Part shown: piece by piece, positions 44,240 through 54,432 of the stretch | How the letters are laid out: every line of letters begins with the position of its first letter | How positions within the stretch are numbered: position 1 is the stretch's first letter | NCBI GenBank assembly: GCA_021808665.1 | Contig: JAKBBA010000005.1 | Span: forward strand, 44,866 to 108,865 | DNA: 64,000 bases | Origin: Actinomycetes bacterium | GTDB taxonomy: Bacteria > Actinomycetota > Acidimicrobiia > Acidimicrobiales > Palsa-688 | Direction of reading: 5' to 3' | The notes under the pieces: generated by a model | Told to the model about the DNA's origin: nothing | The model's database searches: none | Seen by the model: only the letters and a program-made list of their open reading frames with translations | Program-made: the position numbers and the translations under genes

Positions 44240-45279
44240 AGAAAGACGCAGTGACGAATATGGATGACAAATTGCCCGCATTCCCGATCCAAGTCCTAGA
44301 CAGCCCCCGACTGGCGAAGGTGCGCTCCCGGCGCCGGCCGGCCGCTCAGGAGGCGCCGCGCGCTCGTAGGCGTCTCAGGGCGGCGGTGCTCGCGTCAGGG
44401 GCGCTCGTTGCCGCGGTTGGTCTATCAGCATGCAATGGGTCGCCCTACGCAGCGACGGTGAACGGGCAGGTGGTATCCGTCGCTGCGCTAAACCACCAGC
44501 TCGCCGAGTGGACCTCGAACGCCACGTACGTCAGCGACGTCGACAACGCTAACTCGACGGCACAAGGCGGAAGCGGAGTGGGAGTGTTGGGAGCGGGAGG
44601 TCCGGGTACCTACAGCAGCGCTTTCGTGGCGAACATCTTGGGTTACAACGTCAACTTCGACATCCTCGCCCAGCGCTTGGCCGCCACTCACCAACTTCCT
44701 GGGCAGGACATTTTGGAGGCGGCACGGGCTGTCAACGAGTCCCAGGCCAGCTACTGGAGCGGCTTCCCCGCTTCCCTTCGAAGCTTCCTCGTGGACGACC
44801 TTGCGTACGAGGCTGCCCTGGTGCCCTCCAGCGCCTCGACGTCAGCCTTGAAGAGCTCCTACACCAAGGTCGAGCCTTACCTCTTCTCCCAGCTGTGCCT
44901 GCGCCAGGCGACGGCCACCACACTTTCCGAAGCCAAGAGCCTCGCTTCGGGTGGTTTCGTGGGATCGGTTTCATGCTACGACCAGGCTGGCGTCGAAGCT
45001 CAGAGCTCCGCGTGGCAGGCAGCCGCGCTCAAGTTGGCAGCGAACGGGGACGTCTCGGCACCGGTCAAGACGGCCTACGGTTACGCGGTGCTGGAGCGGG
45101 TGAGCAAGACCTCTCCGGGTCGAACCCCTGGAGTGGACCGCGTCCTCTCGTTGCTCAACGCTCAGAGCGAGCCGTCGCAGTTGACAGCTGTAGCCAACTC
45201 TGCGCACGTCAAGGTGAATCCGGCCTACGGGTCGTGGTCCAACGGTCAGATCACTCCGCCCGCCGCTCCTAAAGGGTGA
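44236..45279 (+). CDS. SurA/PrsA-like lipoprotein, putative peptidyl-prolyl isomerase-type foldase
   Basis: A 347-residue exported lipoprotein. After a long charged cytoplasmic leader, a hydrophobic segment ends in the lipobox LSAC (near residue 59). The mature part begins YAATVNGQVVSVAALNHQLAEW, the typical SurA/PrsA N-terminal opening, and ends with a parvulin-like fragment (PVKTAYGYAVLERVSK). The full parvulin core with its conserved His residues is not evident, so catalysis is doubtful; a chaperone role is likelier. GTG overlaps the mfd stop; ATG 44260 is an alternative. It occupies the position of lipoprotein LpqU-type genes in mycobacteria. Confidence 0.75.
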   Translation: MKKDAVTNMDDKLPAFPIQVLDSPRLAKVRSRRRPAAQEAPRARRRLRAAVLASGALVAAVGLSACNGSPYAATVNGQVVSVAALNHQLAEWTSNATYVSDVDNANSTAQGGSGVGVLGAGGPGTYSSAFVANILGYNVNFDILAQRLAATHQLPGQDILEAARAVNESQASYWSGFPASLRSFLVDDLAYEAALVPSSASTSALKSSYTKVEPYLFSQLCLRQATATTLSEAKSLASGGFVGSVSCYDQAGVEAQSSAWQAAALKLAANGDVSAPVKTAYGYAVLERVSKTSPGRTPGVDRVLSLLNAQSEPSQLTAVANSAHVKVNPAYGSWSNGQITPPAAPKG

Positions 45280-46694
45280 CAGGTCGGGTGGTCGTCGTGG
45301 GGTTAGGCCCCGGTGACCCGAAACTGTTCTCCCTGGCCGCGACCGAAGCGCTCAGTGCTTCGACAAGGCGGTTTTTGCGGACATCGCGCCATCCGAGCGC
45401 TCACCTCGTGTCGCCGGCCGAGACCTTCGATCATCTCTACGACACTGCAGAGTCGATGGGCGAGGTCTACTCGTCGATAGTCGAGGCGCTGGCCGTTGCA
45501 GCCGAGGAAGCCTCCGAGCGACACCAAGCGGTGCTATACGCGGTTCCCGGCTCGCCATTGGTCGCCGAGCGCACCGTGGCGATGCTGCGCGACGACCCTA
45601 GGCTAAGCGTGGAGATAATCCCAGCACTTTCTTTTGTCGACCTCGCATGGCAGCGACTGGGAATCGATCCGATGGCGGCCGGTGTCCGCTTAGTCGACGG
45701 GCATCGCTTCGCTAGTGAGGCTGCCGGCAGCTCCGGCCCGTTCCTCGTCGGCCAGTGCGACACCAAGATGACCCTGTCCGACATCAAGCTGTGCGTCGAC
45801 GACGGGCCCGAGGTAACTGTGATGGCTCGCCTCGGCCTCGCCGACGAGAGCGTGTTCAAAGTGGGCTGGTCGGAACTCGACCGCAGCTTCGAAGCGGACC
45901 ATCTGACATGCCTGTGGATCCCGCGACTGGCGTCGCCTGTTGCTGGGGAAATGACACAGTTGGTAGAGCTCGTCAGGTTGCTGCGAGAGCGCTGCCCTTG
46001 GGACCGCCGCCAAACGCACGCCAGTCTGAGCCGTCACCTCCTAGAAGAAACCTACGAACTGCTGGAAGCGATCGAAGGGTTGGAGAATCCCGGTGGCTAC
46101 GAGCACCTTGAAGAAGAACTGGGCGACGTGCTGTTCCAGGTGGCTTTCCACGCGAACCTCGCGGCTGAGGCGGGAGAGTTCGACCTCTCCGACGTCGCCA
46201 GGACGATTCACGACAAGCTCGTCGAACGCCACCCGCACGTTTTCGGACCGCCTGGCACCGAAGTCCCTAACTGGGAGGAAGCCAAGAAGCTGGAGAAGGC
46301 CAGGACCAGTCTTCTCGACGGCATTCCGGTGACTTTGCCGGCCCTGCTTTACGCCTACAAGGTCCAGTCGAGAGCCAGCTCTATAGGCTTCGACTGGGAC
46401 AATGCGCCGGAAGCGTGGCAGAAGGTGAACGAGGAGTTACGCGAGCTCGAGGAGGAAATCGAAGCTGGCCCTGCCGGCTCGTCGGCCATCAGCGACGAGC
46501 TAGGCGACGTGCTCTTCTCGCTCGTCAACGTTGCCCGCCACCTTCGCATCGACCCCGAGGCAGCGTTGCGGTCGTCGGCTGCCAAATTCAAGTTGCGCTT
46601 CGCAGCGATGGAGACGCTGGCCTCTGATAGAGGTGTAGCCGTCACAGACGAGTTGTGGAACGAGGTAAAGGCCGCGCAGGGCGACCCTGGGTAG
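45276..46694 (+). CDS. mazG: Tetrapyrrole methylase-MazG fusion (YabN-like) NTP pyrophosphohydrolase
   Basis: A 472-residue two-domain protein. Residues 1-220 form a tetrapyrrole-methylase-fold domain (VVVVGLGPGDPKLFSLAA, VLYAVPGSPLVAERTV). Residues 230-470 contain tandem MazG units (RERCPWDRRQTHASLSRHLLEETYELLEAIE and LGDVLFQVAFH; then VNEELRELEEEI and ELGDVLFSLVNVARHL) with the EExxE...ExxD metal-binding pattern. It hydrolyses aberrant NTPs to NMPs. This is the domain layout of B. subtilis YabN, also found near mfd. It overlaps the previous gene by 4 bp. Confidence 0.92.
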   Translation: MTGRVVVVGLGPGDPKLFSLAATEALSASTRRFLRTSRHPSAHLVSPAETFDHLYDTAESMGEVYSSIVEALAVAAEEASERHQAVLYAVPGSPLVAERTVAMLRDDPRLSVEIIPALSFVDLAWQRLGIDPMAAGVRLVDGHRFASEAAGSSGPFLVGQCDTKMTLSDIKLCVDDGPEVTVMARLGLADESVFKVGWSELDRSFEADHLTCLWIPRLASPVAGEMTQLVELVRLLRERCPWDRRQTHASLSRHLLEETYELLEAIEGLENPGGYEHLEEELGDVLFQVAFHANLAAEAGEFDLSDVARTIHDKLVERHPHVFGPPGTEVPNWEEAKKLEKARTSLLDGIPVTLPALLYAYKVQSRASSIGFDWDNAPEAWQKVNEELRELEEEIEAGPAGSSAISDELGDVLFSLVNVARHLRIDPEAALRSSAAKFKLRFAAMETLASDRGVAVTDELWNEVKAAQGDPG

Positions 46695-46746
46695 CGAGCG
46701 GTGTGGAGGGTGCTTCCGCGCCGCCGTTGGGCAGGGTAGCGTTTAG

Positions 46747-48356
<1,610 letters not shown>

Positions 48357-48359
48357 TGA

Positions 48360-48387
48360 TGCACAGACGTCCCGGTAACGGTATGGT
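48360..48387 (+). promoter_or_regulatory. Possible promoter of the cox-like cluster
   Basis: TGCACA (48360-48365) and TATGGT (48382-48387) are separated by 16 bp. They resemble -35 and -10 elements, lying 43 bp before the coxS ATG in the 73-bp gap after ftsB. The match to consensus is weak. Confidence 0.28.
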
Positions 48388-48429
48388 CTACACACAACAA
48401 CTTTCGACATGGAAGGGGAGAGCCGAACA

Positions 48430-48906
48430 ATGAAGGTTTCGATGACCGTCAACGGTGCCCGCTGCGACCACGACGTAGAGCCACGCACGCTGCTGGTTCA
48501 CTATCTGCGGGAGACGGTCGGCCTTACCGGTACCAACATCGGTTGTGACACTTCTTCATGTGGCGCCTGTACGGTCCTCGTGGGCGGCGAGTCCGTCAAG
48601 TCGTGCACGATGCTCGCCGTTCAAGCCGACGGCGCCGACATCACGACCATCGAGGGGCTCGCGGGCGCTGACGGAGAGCTGCACCCGGTCCAGGAGGCTT
48701 TCAGAGAGAAGCACGGTCTGCAGTGCGGTTACTGCACGCCTGGCATGGTCATGGCGATCGTCTCTCTTCTCAAGGAGAATCCGCACCCGACAGAGACCGA
48801 GGTGCGCGAGGGCATCGAGGGGAACCTGTGCCGCTGCACGGGATACCACAACATCGTCGCAGCGGCGTTGTACGCAGCGGAAAGCGCCAAGGCGGGGGCG
48901 GCGTGA
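48430..48906 (+). CDS. coxS: Molybdenum hydroxylase small subunit, 2x[2Fe-2S] (CoxS/XdhC-type iron-sulfur protein)
   Basis: A 158-residue protein carrying two [2Fe-2S] clusters that move electrons from the molybdenum site to FAD. The plant-ferredoxin-type cluster is in [22 protein letters not shown] and the second in CGYCTPGM with [17 protein letters not shown] 48430 is chosen because GGGGAG lies 9 nt upstream; the earlier ATG 48409 is the spacer region of that site. First gene of the cluster; the subunit genes follow S-M without L. Confidence 0.93.
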   Translation: MKVSMTVNGARCDHDVEPRTLLVHYLRETVGLTGTNIGCDTSSCGACTVLVGGESVKSCTMLAVQADGADITTIEGLAGADGELHPVQEAFREKHGLQCGYCTPGMVMAIVSLLKENPHPTETEVREGIEGNLCRCTGYHNIVAAALYAAESAKAGAA

Positions 48907-48949
48907 AATACAGAGAAATTTCAACCAGCCGAGTCAAAGGAGCCGACCA

Positions 48950-49774
48950 GTGATACCCGCATCTTTCGACTATCGACGTGCGTCGAACCTAGACGAGGCT
49001 CTCATGATGCTCAGTGACGGCGGCGACGACGCGAAGTTGCTCGCCGGGGGACACTCCCTGCTTCCGCTTATGAAGCTGCGCCTAGCGGCTCCCTCGACGC
49101 TTGTCGACATCGGCAGGATCCCCGACCTCTCCTACGTTCGTGAGGAGGGTGACGCTTTGGTCATCGGAGCGTTGACCCGTCACCGGGATGTCGAGACGAA
49201 CCGCCTGGTGGGCGAGCACGCCCCTCTCGTGGCTCACGTGGCCGGTCAGGTCGGGGACCCTCAGGTGCGTCACCGTGGAACGATAGGCGGGTCAGTGGCG
49301 CACGGCGATGCCGCCTCGGACCTTCCCGCCGCGTGCCTGGCGATGGGAGCAACGTTCACAGCGGTAAGTCCTACGGGTACCCGTACGATCGACTCCTCGG
49401 AGTTCTTCCTGGGCTTCTTGGAAACCGCCCTTCGTCCCGACGAGATATTGACTGAGATCTCGGTTCCCAAGGCCACAGGAGCGGGATGGTCCTTCCAGAA
49501 GTTCAATCGACGTGCCCAGGACTGGGCGATCGTCGGGGTGGCAGCCTTGCGAGGTGAGCGAACCGGCGTGAGCCTCGTGAACATGGGCTCGGTGCCGGTT
49601 CGGGCCTCTGCCGTGGAAGCCGCGCTCGCCGGGGGCGCTGACGAGACCGAAGCGGCATCCCACGCGTCGGACGGGCTCGAACCACCTGCGGACCTCAACG
49701 CTTCATCCGAGTACCGGCGTCATCTCGCCCAGGTTCTTGTGCGTCGTGCGCTAGAAGAAGCTCGAGCGGCGTAG
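48950..49774 (+). CDS. coxM: Molybdenum hydroxylase medium subunit, FAD-binding (CoxM)
   Basis: A 274-residue FAD-binding subunit. LLAGGHSLLPLMKLRLAAP and TIGGSVAHGDAASDLPA are the two FAD-binding loops, and the CO-dehydrogenase flavoprotein C-terminal domain follows. GTG 48950 has AAAGGAG 7 nt upstream, so it is clearly the start although the frame is open upstream to 48545 inside coxS. It is followed 9 bp later by the MoxR ATPase gene. Confidence 0.93.
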   Translation: MIPASFDYRRASNLDEALMMLSDGGDDAKLLAGGHSLLPLMKLRLAAPSTLVDIGRIPDLSYVREEGDALVIGALTRHRDVETNRLVGEHAPLVAHVAGQVGDPQVRHRGTIGGSVAHGDAASDLPAACLAMGATFTAVSPTGTRTIDSSEFFLGFLETALRPDEILTEISVPKATGAGWSFQKFNRRAQDWAIVGVAALRGERTGVSLVNMGSVPVRASAVEAALAGGADETEAASHASDGLEPPADLNASSEYRRHLAQVLVRRALEEARAA

Positions 49775-49783
49775 TCTGCGGGG

Positions 49784-50737
49784 GTGACAGGCCCGCAGAC
49801 TTCTCAGACGTCACCGGTCGACGGTGGGTTCCGACGTAGCGATCTCACCGTCGAGTCGGTCAGCGACGGCCTCTCCGCTAACGGGTATTTAGCGGATGAG
49901 GCCCTTTGTACTTCGATCTTCCTGGCCTTGGCGCTACGCCGGCCGCTGCTGCTAGAAGGTGAGGCTGGCGTCGGCAAGACCGAAGTAGCCAAAGTCCTCT
50001 CTGCCTGGACTGGAGGAAGACTACTGCGACTGCAGTGCTACGAAGGCATCGACGTGTCCCAAGCCGTCTACGAATGGGACTACGCCCGCCAACTTCTTCA
50101 CCTTCGCGCTGCCGAAGCATTCAAGGGTGCTGCGAGCGGGGAGACGATCGAAGACGAGGTCTACAGCGAGAAATTCCTAGTACGTAGGCCTCTGCTGTCG
50201 GCGATCGATGGTCGGGATGGACCACCAGCGGTCCTTCTAATAGACGAAGTCGACCGCGCCGACGACGAGTTCGAGGCTTTCTTGCTCGAATTTCTCTCCG
50301 ACTACGCGGTGACGGTACCGGAGCTCGGCACGTTCAGTGCTTCTGAGCCGCCGGTGGTGATAGTGACCTCCAACCGGACTAGGGACGTGCATGATGCTTT
50401 GAAGCGACGCTGCCTCTATCACTGGGTGGAGCACCCCGACTTCGAGCGCGAAGTGGCGATCATCGAGAGGCGAGCGCCCCAAGCGCTGCCGGAGCTAGCC
50501 CGCCAAGTCGCCGCGGCCGTGGAAGCGCTGCGCGGCATGCACCTCTACAAGCCGCCTGGCGTAGCCGAATCGATCGACTGGACCGCGTCGCTCGCGGCGC
50601 TGGGTCGGCGCGTGATCGACGGACGCTCCGTCGAGTTGACCCTCGGCAGTGTCCTTAAATACCAAGAGGATCAGAATCGCGTTCGAGCTAGCGGTGTCGC
50701 TGAGCTGGTGAAGGCGGCGCTCGGCCGTGCGGGATGA
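49784..50737 (+). CDS. coxD: MoxR-type AAA+ ATPase (CoxD-like)
   Basis: A 317-residue AAA+ protein. Walker A is LEGEAGVGKTEVAK, Walker B LLIDEVDRADDEFEAFLLE, sensor-1 IVTSNRTRDVHDALKRRC. In Oligotropha, CoxD with CoxE inserts sulfur and copper into the CO dehydrogenase active site; here it should mature the hydroxylase. GTG start. The partner VWA gene follows after 73 bp. Confidence 0.9.
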   Translation: MTGPQTSQTSPVDGGFRRSDLTVESVSDGLSANGYLADEALCTSIFLALALRRPLLLEGEAGVGKTEVAKVLSAWTGGRLLRLQCYEGIDVSQAVYEWDYARQLLHLRAAEAFKGAASGETIEDEVYSEKFLVRRPLLSAIDGRDGPPAVLLIDEVDRADDEFEAFLLEFLSDYAVTVPELGTFSASEPPVVIVTSNRTRDVHDALKRRCLYHWVEHPDFEREVAIIERRAPQALPELARQVAAAVEALRGMHLYKPPGVAESIDWTASLAALGRRVIDGRSVELTLGSVLKYQEDQNRVRASGVAELVKAALGRAG

Positions 50738-50810
50738 GAGCCGCCGCTGACAGGGTTGCGGTGCGGCCTGAAGTCGCAGGTGCGCTGTTCGGTTCCGGGG
50801 GGCTTCGAGG

Positions 50811-51962
50811 GTGACAGGGGCCGATCCCAGCCGTCTTTTTGCCGGGTTCGCTGGGGCGCTGAGAGCGTCAGGCGTGGCAGTACCCACCGGGGCCGTCATC
50901 ACTTTTGCGGAAGCGGCGGGTCTCGTGGGATTGGAGAACCCTGAGCGGCTGTACTGGGCGGGCATGGCAACCCTCGTTCGCCGTCCCGAAGATGTCGACG
51001 TCTACCGGCGGGTGTTCGCTGCGTTCTGGGGCGGTGTCGGGGCGCCGGCCGTTCTCACTGAGGTTCACCAGTCTGTCACCGTTGCTCTTGACGACGATGA
51101 AAGCGACCCAGCCGCCGAGGACGAGATGTCAGAGGCGGACGGAGACGTGAAGGCACTGCGCTGGTCGTCAGTCGAGGTTCTCGCCGACCGGGACCTGTCG
51201 GGTCTGAGTGAGGAGGAGTGGATAGAAGCGAACCGCCTTATCTCCGCGATGAAGGTGACGACCGATCTTCGACCTTCTAGGCGTACCCGGCCGTCGAGGC
51301 GTCGCGCCGGGCGGTACCCGGATCTGCGCTCGACGATGCGGGACAACATTCGCCACGGTGGGACCCCCATTCGCAGGGCTTGGCGGGAGCAGGTGGAACG
51401 TCCCCGCAAGATGGTCTTCATACTCGACGTGTCGGGCAGCATGGACTCCTACGCAAGGGCGATGGCACGATTCGCTCACGCGGCTGTCTCCTCCCGGCGG
51501 GCGGGCAGTGTCGAGGTTTTCACCGTCGGCACCCGTCTGAGCAGGGTCACCAGGCAAATGGCGAAATCCGACCCTGAAGCAGCTTTACGCCAGGTTGCTT
51601 GCGCCGTCCCGGACTGGTCTGGCGGTACCCGCCTCGGTGAGAGCATCGGCGAGTTCAACCAGAAGTGGGGTGTGAGAGGCATGGCCAGGGGCGCGGTGGT
51701 AGTGATCTGCTCCGACGGGTGGGACCGGGGTGACCCTGAGGTGATGGACGCAGAGATGGCCCGCCTCGCGCGGGTCGCTCACAAAGTTATATGGGTCAAC
51801 CCACTCAAGGCGACACCGGGTTACGCTCCTCTTGCACGCGGGATGGCAGCCGCCCTCGCCTACGTAGACGTGTTCGTCGAGGGACACTCGGTATCCTCGC
51901 TACAACAGCTTGCCCGTCTCGTCGTCGGCCAAGCCAGGACGCCCGGTCGAGCCCGGGCCTAA
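50811..51962 (+). CDS. coxE: VWA-domain protein (CoxE-like)
   Basis: A 383-residue protein. The C-terminal half has a von Willebrand A fold with an intact MIDAS motif, FILDVSGSMDSYARAMARF. The CoxE wording includes VFTVGTRLSRVT and DWSGGTRLGESIGEFN. An Arg-rich patch (RPSRRTRPSRRRAGRYP) precedes it. It works with the MoxR ATPase in metal-centre assembly. GTG 50811 start. Confidence 0.9.
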   Translation: MTGADPSRLFAGFAGALRASGVAVPTGAVITFAEAAGLVGLENPERLYWAGMATLVRRPEDVDVYRRVFAAFWGGVGAPAVLTEVHQSVTVALDDDESDPAAEDEMSEADGDVKALRWSSVEVLADRDLSGLSEEEWIEANRLISAMKVTTDLRPSRRTRPSRRRAGRYPDLRSTMRDNIRHGGTPIRRAWREQVERPRKMVFILDVSGSMDSYARAMARFAHAAVSSRRAGSVEVFTVGTRLSRVTRQMAKSDPEAALRQVACAVPDWSGGTRLGESIGEFNQKWGVRGMARGAVVVICSDGWDRGDPEVMDAEMARLARVAHKVIWVNPLKATPGYAPLARGMAAALAYVDVFVEGHSVSSLQQLARLVVGQARTPGRARA

Positions 51963-51981
51963 CGAAGAAGGTGCGGTCGCC

Positions 51982-52299
51982 GTGAAAGAGATCTTGGATG
52001 ACATCGAACGCTGGCAGGCGCAGGGCAAGAGGGTGGCCCTCGCTCGGGTAGTAGCAGTCGAAGGGTCCGGGCCGAGACTGCCCGGGGCTGCTATGGCCGT
52101 ATCCGAGAGCGGGGAAGTGGCAGGATCAGTGTCAGGCGGTTGCGTCGAAGGGGCCGTCGTGAGCGAAGCTCTCGCAGTGCTCGAAGGTACGGGAACGCCG
52201 AAGCTGTGCACCTTCGGTTACTCCGACGACGAGGCGTTCGCGGTGGGGCTCACCTGCGGTGGTGTCATATCGGTCCTGGTAGAACCGGTCGAATGGTGA
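51982..52299 (+). CDS. XdhC/CoxI-family protein, N-terminal domain only
   Basis: A 105-residue protein carrying only the XdhC N-terminal domain: VALARVVAVEGSGPRLPGAAM, VAGSVSGGCVEGAVV and the ending FGLTCGG-like VGLTCGGVISVLVEP. XdhC proteins bind and sulfurate the molybdenum cofactor before insertion. The Rossmann half is encoded by the next gene, overlapping by 7 bp. GTG 51982; AAGG lies about 11 nt upstream. Confidence 0.87.
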   Translation: MKEILDDIERWQAQGKRVALARVVAVEGSGPRLPGAAMAVSESGEVAGSVSGGCVEGAVVSEALAVLEGTGTPKLCTFGYSDDEAFAVGLTCGGVISVLVEPVEW

Positions 52300-53117
52300 C
52301 CTCCATGTTCGAGGTGCTGGCCGGCGACATACGTTCGGAAAGGCCGGTCGCTCTGGCAGAGGTTATAGAGGGACCCCCCGAAATGCTCGGCTCTAAGCTC
52401 GTCGTGCGTCCAGGACCGCCCGAAGAGGTCCTTGGATCGCTCGGCAACCCCGACTTGGACCGGGTGGTTCGACGCGACGTGCTGGGAGAGTTAGCAGCCG
52501 GTATCAGCGTGACACGCCACTACGGTCTCCACGGCGAGGCACGCGAGAGGGCAGTGTCGGTGTTCATCGAGTCGTTCGCTGCGCCACCGAAGATGGTCAT
52601 CTTCGGAGCCGTCGACTTCACCGCCGCCCTGGTCAAGGTGGCCAAGGTGCTCGGCTACAGGGTGACGGTCTGCGACGCCCGACCTGTCTTTGCCACCAGG
52701 GCACGCTTCCCTCAGGCCGACGATGTGGTCGTCTCCTGGCCTGACCGCTATCTCGGCGAGGTTGGGCCCACCCTTGGACCCCGCGATGTGGTGTGCGTGC
52801 TGACCCACGACCCGAAGTTCGACGTGCCGGCCATAGTCGCAGCTCTTGCTACGTCGGTCGGCTACCTCGGTGCTATGGGTTCAAGGCGGACCACCGACGA
52901 GCGCAACGAGCGCCTAAGGGCTGCCGGCGTCGAAGAAGCGGACCTGGCGCGGATCATGGCGCCGATCGGCCTGGACCTCGGGGCTCGCACCCCCGAGGAG
53001 ACCGCCATCGCCATCTGCGGCGAGATCATCGCTCTGCGCGCCGGCCGGCATCCCCAGTCGCTGCGTGACCAGGCAGGTCCGATTCACGCTGACAGGGCGT
53101 TGTCGACCGACCGGTGA
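52293..53117 (+). CDS. XdhC-family molybdenum cofactor maturation protein with Rossmann domain
   Basis: A 274-residue protein. The C-terminal XdhC Rossmann domain is clear: MVIFGAVDFTAALVKVAKVLGYRVTVCDARPVF, VCVLTHDPKFDVPAIVAAL, and GYLGAMGSRRTTDERNERL, with a closing GARTPEETAIAICGEIIA. Its N-terminal 90 residues are a degenerate XdhC domain. Together with the 105-residue protein upstream it forms the cofactor-sulfuration factor for the hydroxylase. The start is ATG 52293, GTG 52296 or ATG 52305. The stop overlaps mocA. Confidence 0.88.
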   Translation: MVTSMFEVLAGDIRSERPVALAEVIEGPPEMLGSKLVVRPGPPEEVLGSLGNPDLDRVVRRDVLGELAAGISVTRHYGLHGEARERAVSVFIESFAAPPKMVIFGAVDFTAALVKVAKVLGYRVTVCDARPVFATRARFPQADDVVVSWPDRYLGEVGPTLGPRDVVCVLTHDPKFDVPAIVAALATSVGYLGAMGSRRTTDERNERLRAAGVEEADLARIMAPIGLDLGARTPEETAIAICGEIIALRAGRHPQSLRDQAGPIHADRALSTDR

Positions 53118-53704
53118 CAGTCGAAGCCCGTCCGCTTGCAGGGACCGCTGCTGTGATACTCGCTGCGGGGGCGGGAAGCCGGTTCAATCCCGGCGAGGAT
53201 GCCGGCCACAAGCTGCTGGCCGGCCTGCACGGGCGCCCCGTGGTGTGGTGGTCCGTGGTAGCTGCTCTCGAGGCGGACATCGGGCCTGTTTGGGTGGTCA
53301 CCGGGGCGGCCGACCTTGCAGGTGCTCTGCCCTCCGGGGTCGTCAGCATCGCCAACGAGCAGTGGCGCTCAGGTCAGGCGTCGTCTTTGCGGACGGCTGT
53401 CTCTAAGGCCCGTCAGGCCGGTCTAGAAGCGGTCGTGGTGGGACTCGGCGACCAGCCCTTGATCGGAGCCGAAGCGTGGCGGTCGGTGGCCGCTTCTTCG
53501 AGCCCTATTGCGGTAGCCATCTACAATGGTAGACGACGCAACCCCGTCAGGCTGTCCTCGACAGTGTGGGAGCTTCTGCCCGCAGCCGGCGACGAGGGCG
53601 CAAGGGGCCTGATCAAAAATCGGCCTGACCTGGTCGAGGAAGTACCCTGCGTAGGAGAGCCAGCCGATATCGACACTAGAGAGGATCTGACCAGATGGAG
53701 TTGA
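53114..53704 (+). CDS. mocA: Molybdenum cofactor nucleotidyltransferase, MocA/MobA-like
   Basis: A 196-residue NTP-transferase. VILAAGAGSRF is the nucleotide-binding loop, GHKLLAGLHGRPVVWWS the Lys motif, and VVVGLGDQPLIGAEAWR the metal-binding Asp region. MocA adds CMP to molybdopterin, giving the MCD cofactor used by CO-dehydrogenase/xanthine-dehydrogenase families, which fits its place in this operon. GTG overlaps the xdhC stop. Confidence 0.9.
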   Translation: MTVEARPLAGTAAVILAAGAGSRFNPGEDAGHKLLAGLHGRPVVWWSVVAALEADIGPVWVVTGAADLAGALPSGVVSIANEQWRSGQASSLRTAVSKARQAGLEAVVVGLGDQPLIGAEAWRSVAASSSPIAVAIYNGRRRNPVRLSSTVWELLPAAGDEGARGLIKNRPDLVEEVPCVGEPADIDTREDLTRWS

Positions 53705-54432
53705 ACAACGAGTTCCGAGTCGCGGTTCCAGTAGCCGACGCGTGGAAGGTGCTCACAGACGTGGAGCGGATCGCACCGATGCTACCCGGAGCTCAACTCC
53801 AAGAAGTCGAGGGCGACGAGTACCGGGGCGTGGTGAAAGTCAAGGTCGGGCCGATCACAGCCCAGTACAAGGGCACGGCGACCTTCGTGGAGAAAGACGA
53901 AGCAGCCGGCAAGGTGGTGCTCAAGGCCACAGGCCGGGACACGAGAGGTCAGGGCAACGCCAGCGCTCTGATCACGGCGACGATGCTGGCCGACGGCGAC
54001 GCCACCAAGGTGACCGTCGCGACCGAACTTACCGTGACAGGAAAGGTGGCCCAGTTCGGCAGGGGAGTCCTCGCCGACGTCAGCTCGAAGCTGATCGGCC
54101 AGTTCGTCGACGCGCTCGAGGCTGACCTGGCCGCCGGACGAGACGAGCCCAGCGCTCAAGGCCCCGCCACGTCGGCGTCGCAGGGCGGAGAGCCCTCGCC
54201 GGAGCAGACCGCCTCGGCGGAGTCCCGCGAGGACTCCAAGGTCAGCTCCGACGGAGCGGGCCCCTCGAAGGAGCCGACGGGGCCGCGCCGTATTGACGCC
54301 CCCGAGGCGGAGCCTCTCGACCTGCTCGCCGTAGCCGGCGGTTCCACGATGAAGCGCTTCGCTCCGCTAGCCGTAGTCGTCGCTGTCGTGTTGGCTTGGC
54401 TCGTCCGCCGCTCCAGGCGCGCCGGGGATTGA
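53695..54432 (+). CDS. coxG: CoxG-like SRPBCC protein with C-terminal membrane anchor
   Basis: A 245-residue protein. Residues 1-145 form the CoxG/SRPBCC fold (FRVAVPVADAWKVLTDVERIAPMLPGAQL, YRGVVKVKVGPITAQYKGTA). A Ser/Glu/Pro-rich linker follows, then a single TM helix (FAPLAVVVAVVLAWLV) with a basic cytoplasmic end. CoxG is thought to recruit the hydroxylase to the membrane so that electrons reach the quinone pool; the TM tail supports that. It overlaps mocA by 10 bp. Confidence 0.9.
   Translation: MELNNEFRVAVPVADAWKVLTDVERIAPMLPGAQLQEVEGDEYRGVVKVKVGPITAQYKGTATFVEKDEAAGKVVLKATGRDTRGQGNASALITATMLADGDATKVTVATELTVTGKVAQFGRGVLADVSSKLIGQFVDALEADLAAGRDEPSAQGPATSASQGGEPSPEQTASAESREDSKVSSDGAGPSKEPTGPRRIDAPEAEPLDLLAVAGGSTMKRFAPLAVVVAVVLAWLVRRSRRAGD

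Noticed and set aside
48545..48949. A long coxM reading frame starting inside coxS
   Set aside because: The in-frame GTG at 48950 has an excellent AAAGGAG site and the family N-terminus follows; the upstream part is a shadow of coxS.
53114..53704. IspD or GlmU-like nucleotidyltransferase instead of MocA
   Set aside because: Length, motif wording and the position inside the molybdenum-hydroxylase operon favour MocA.
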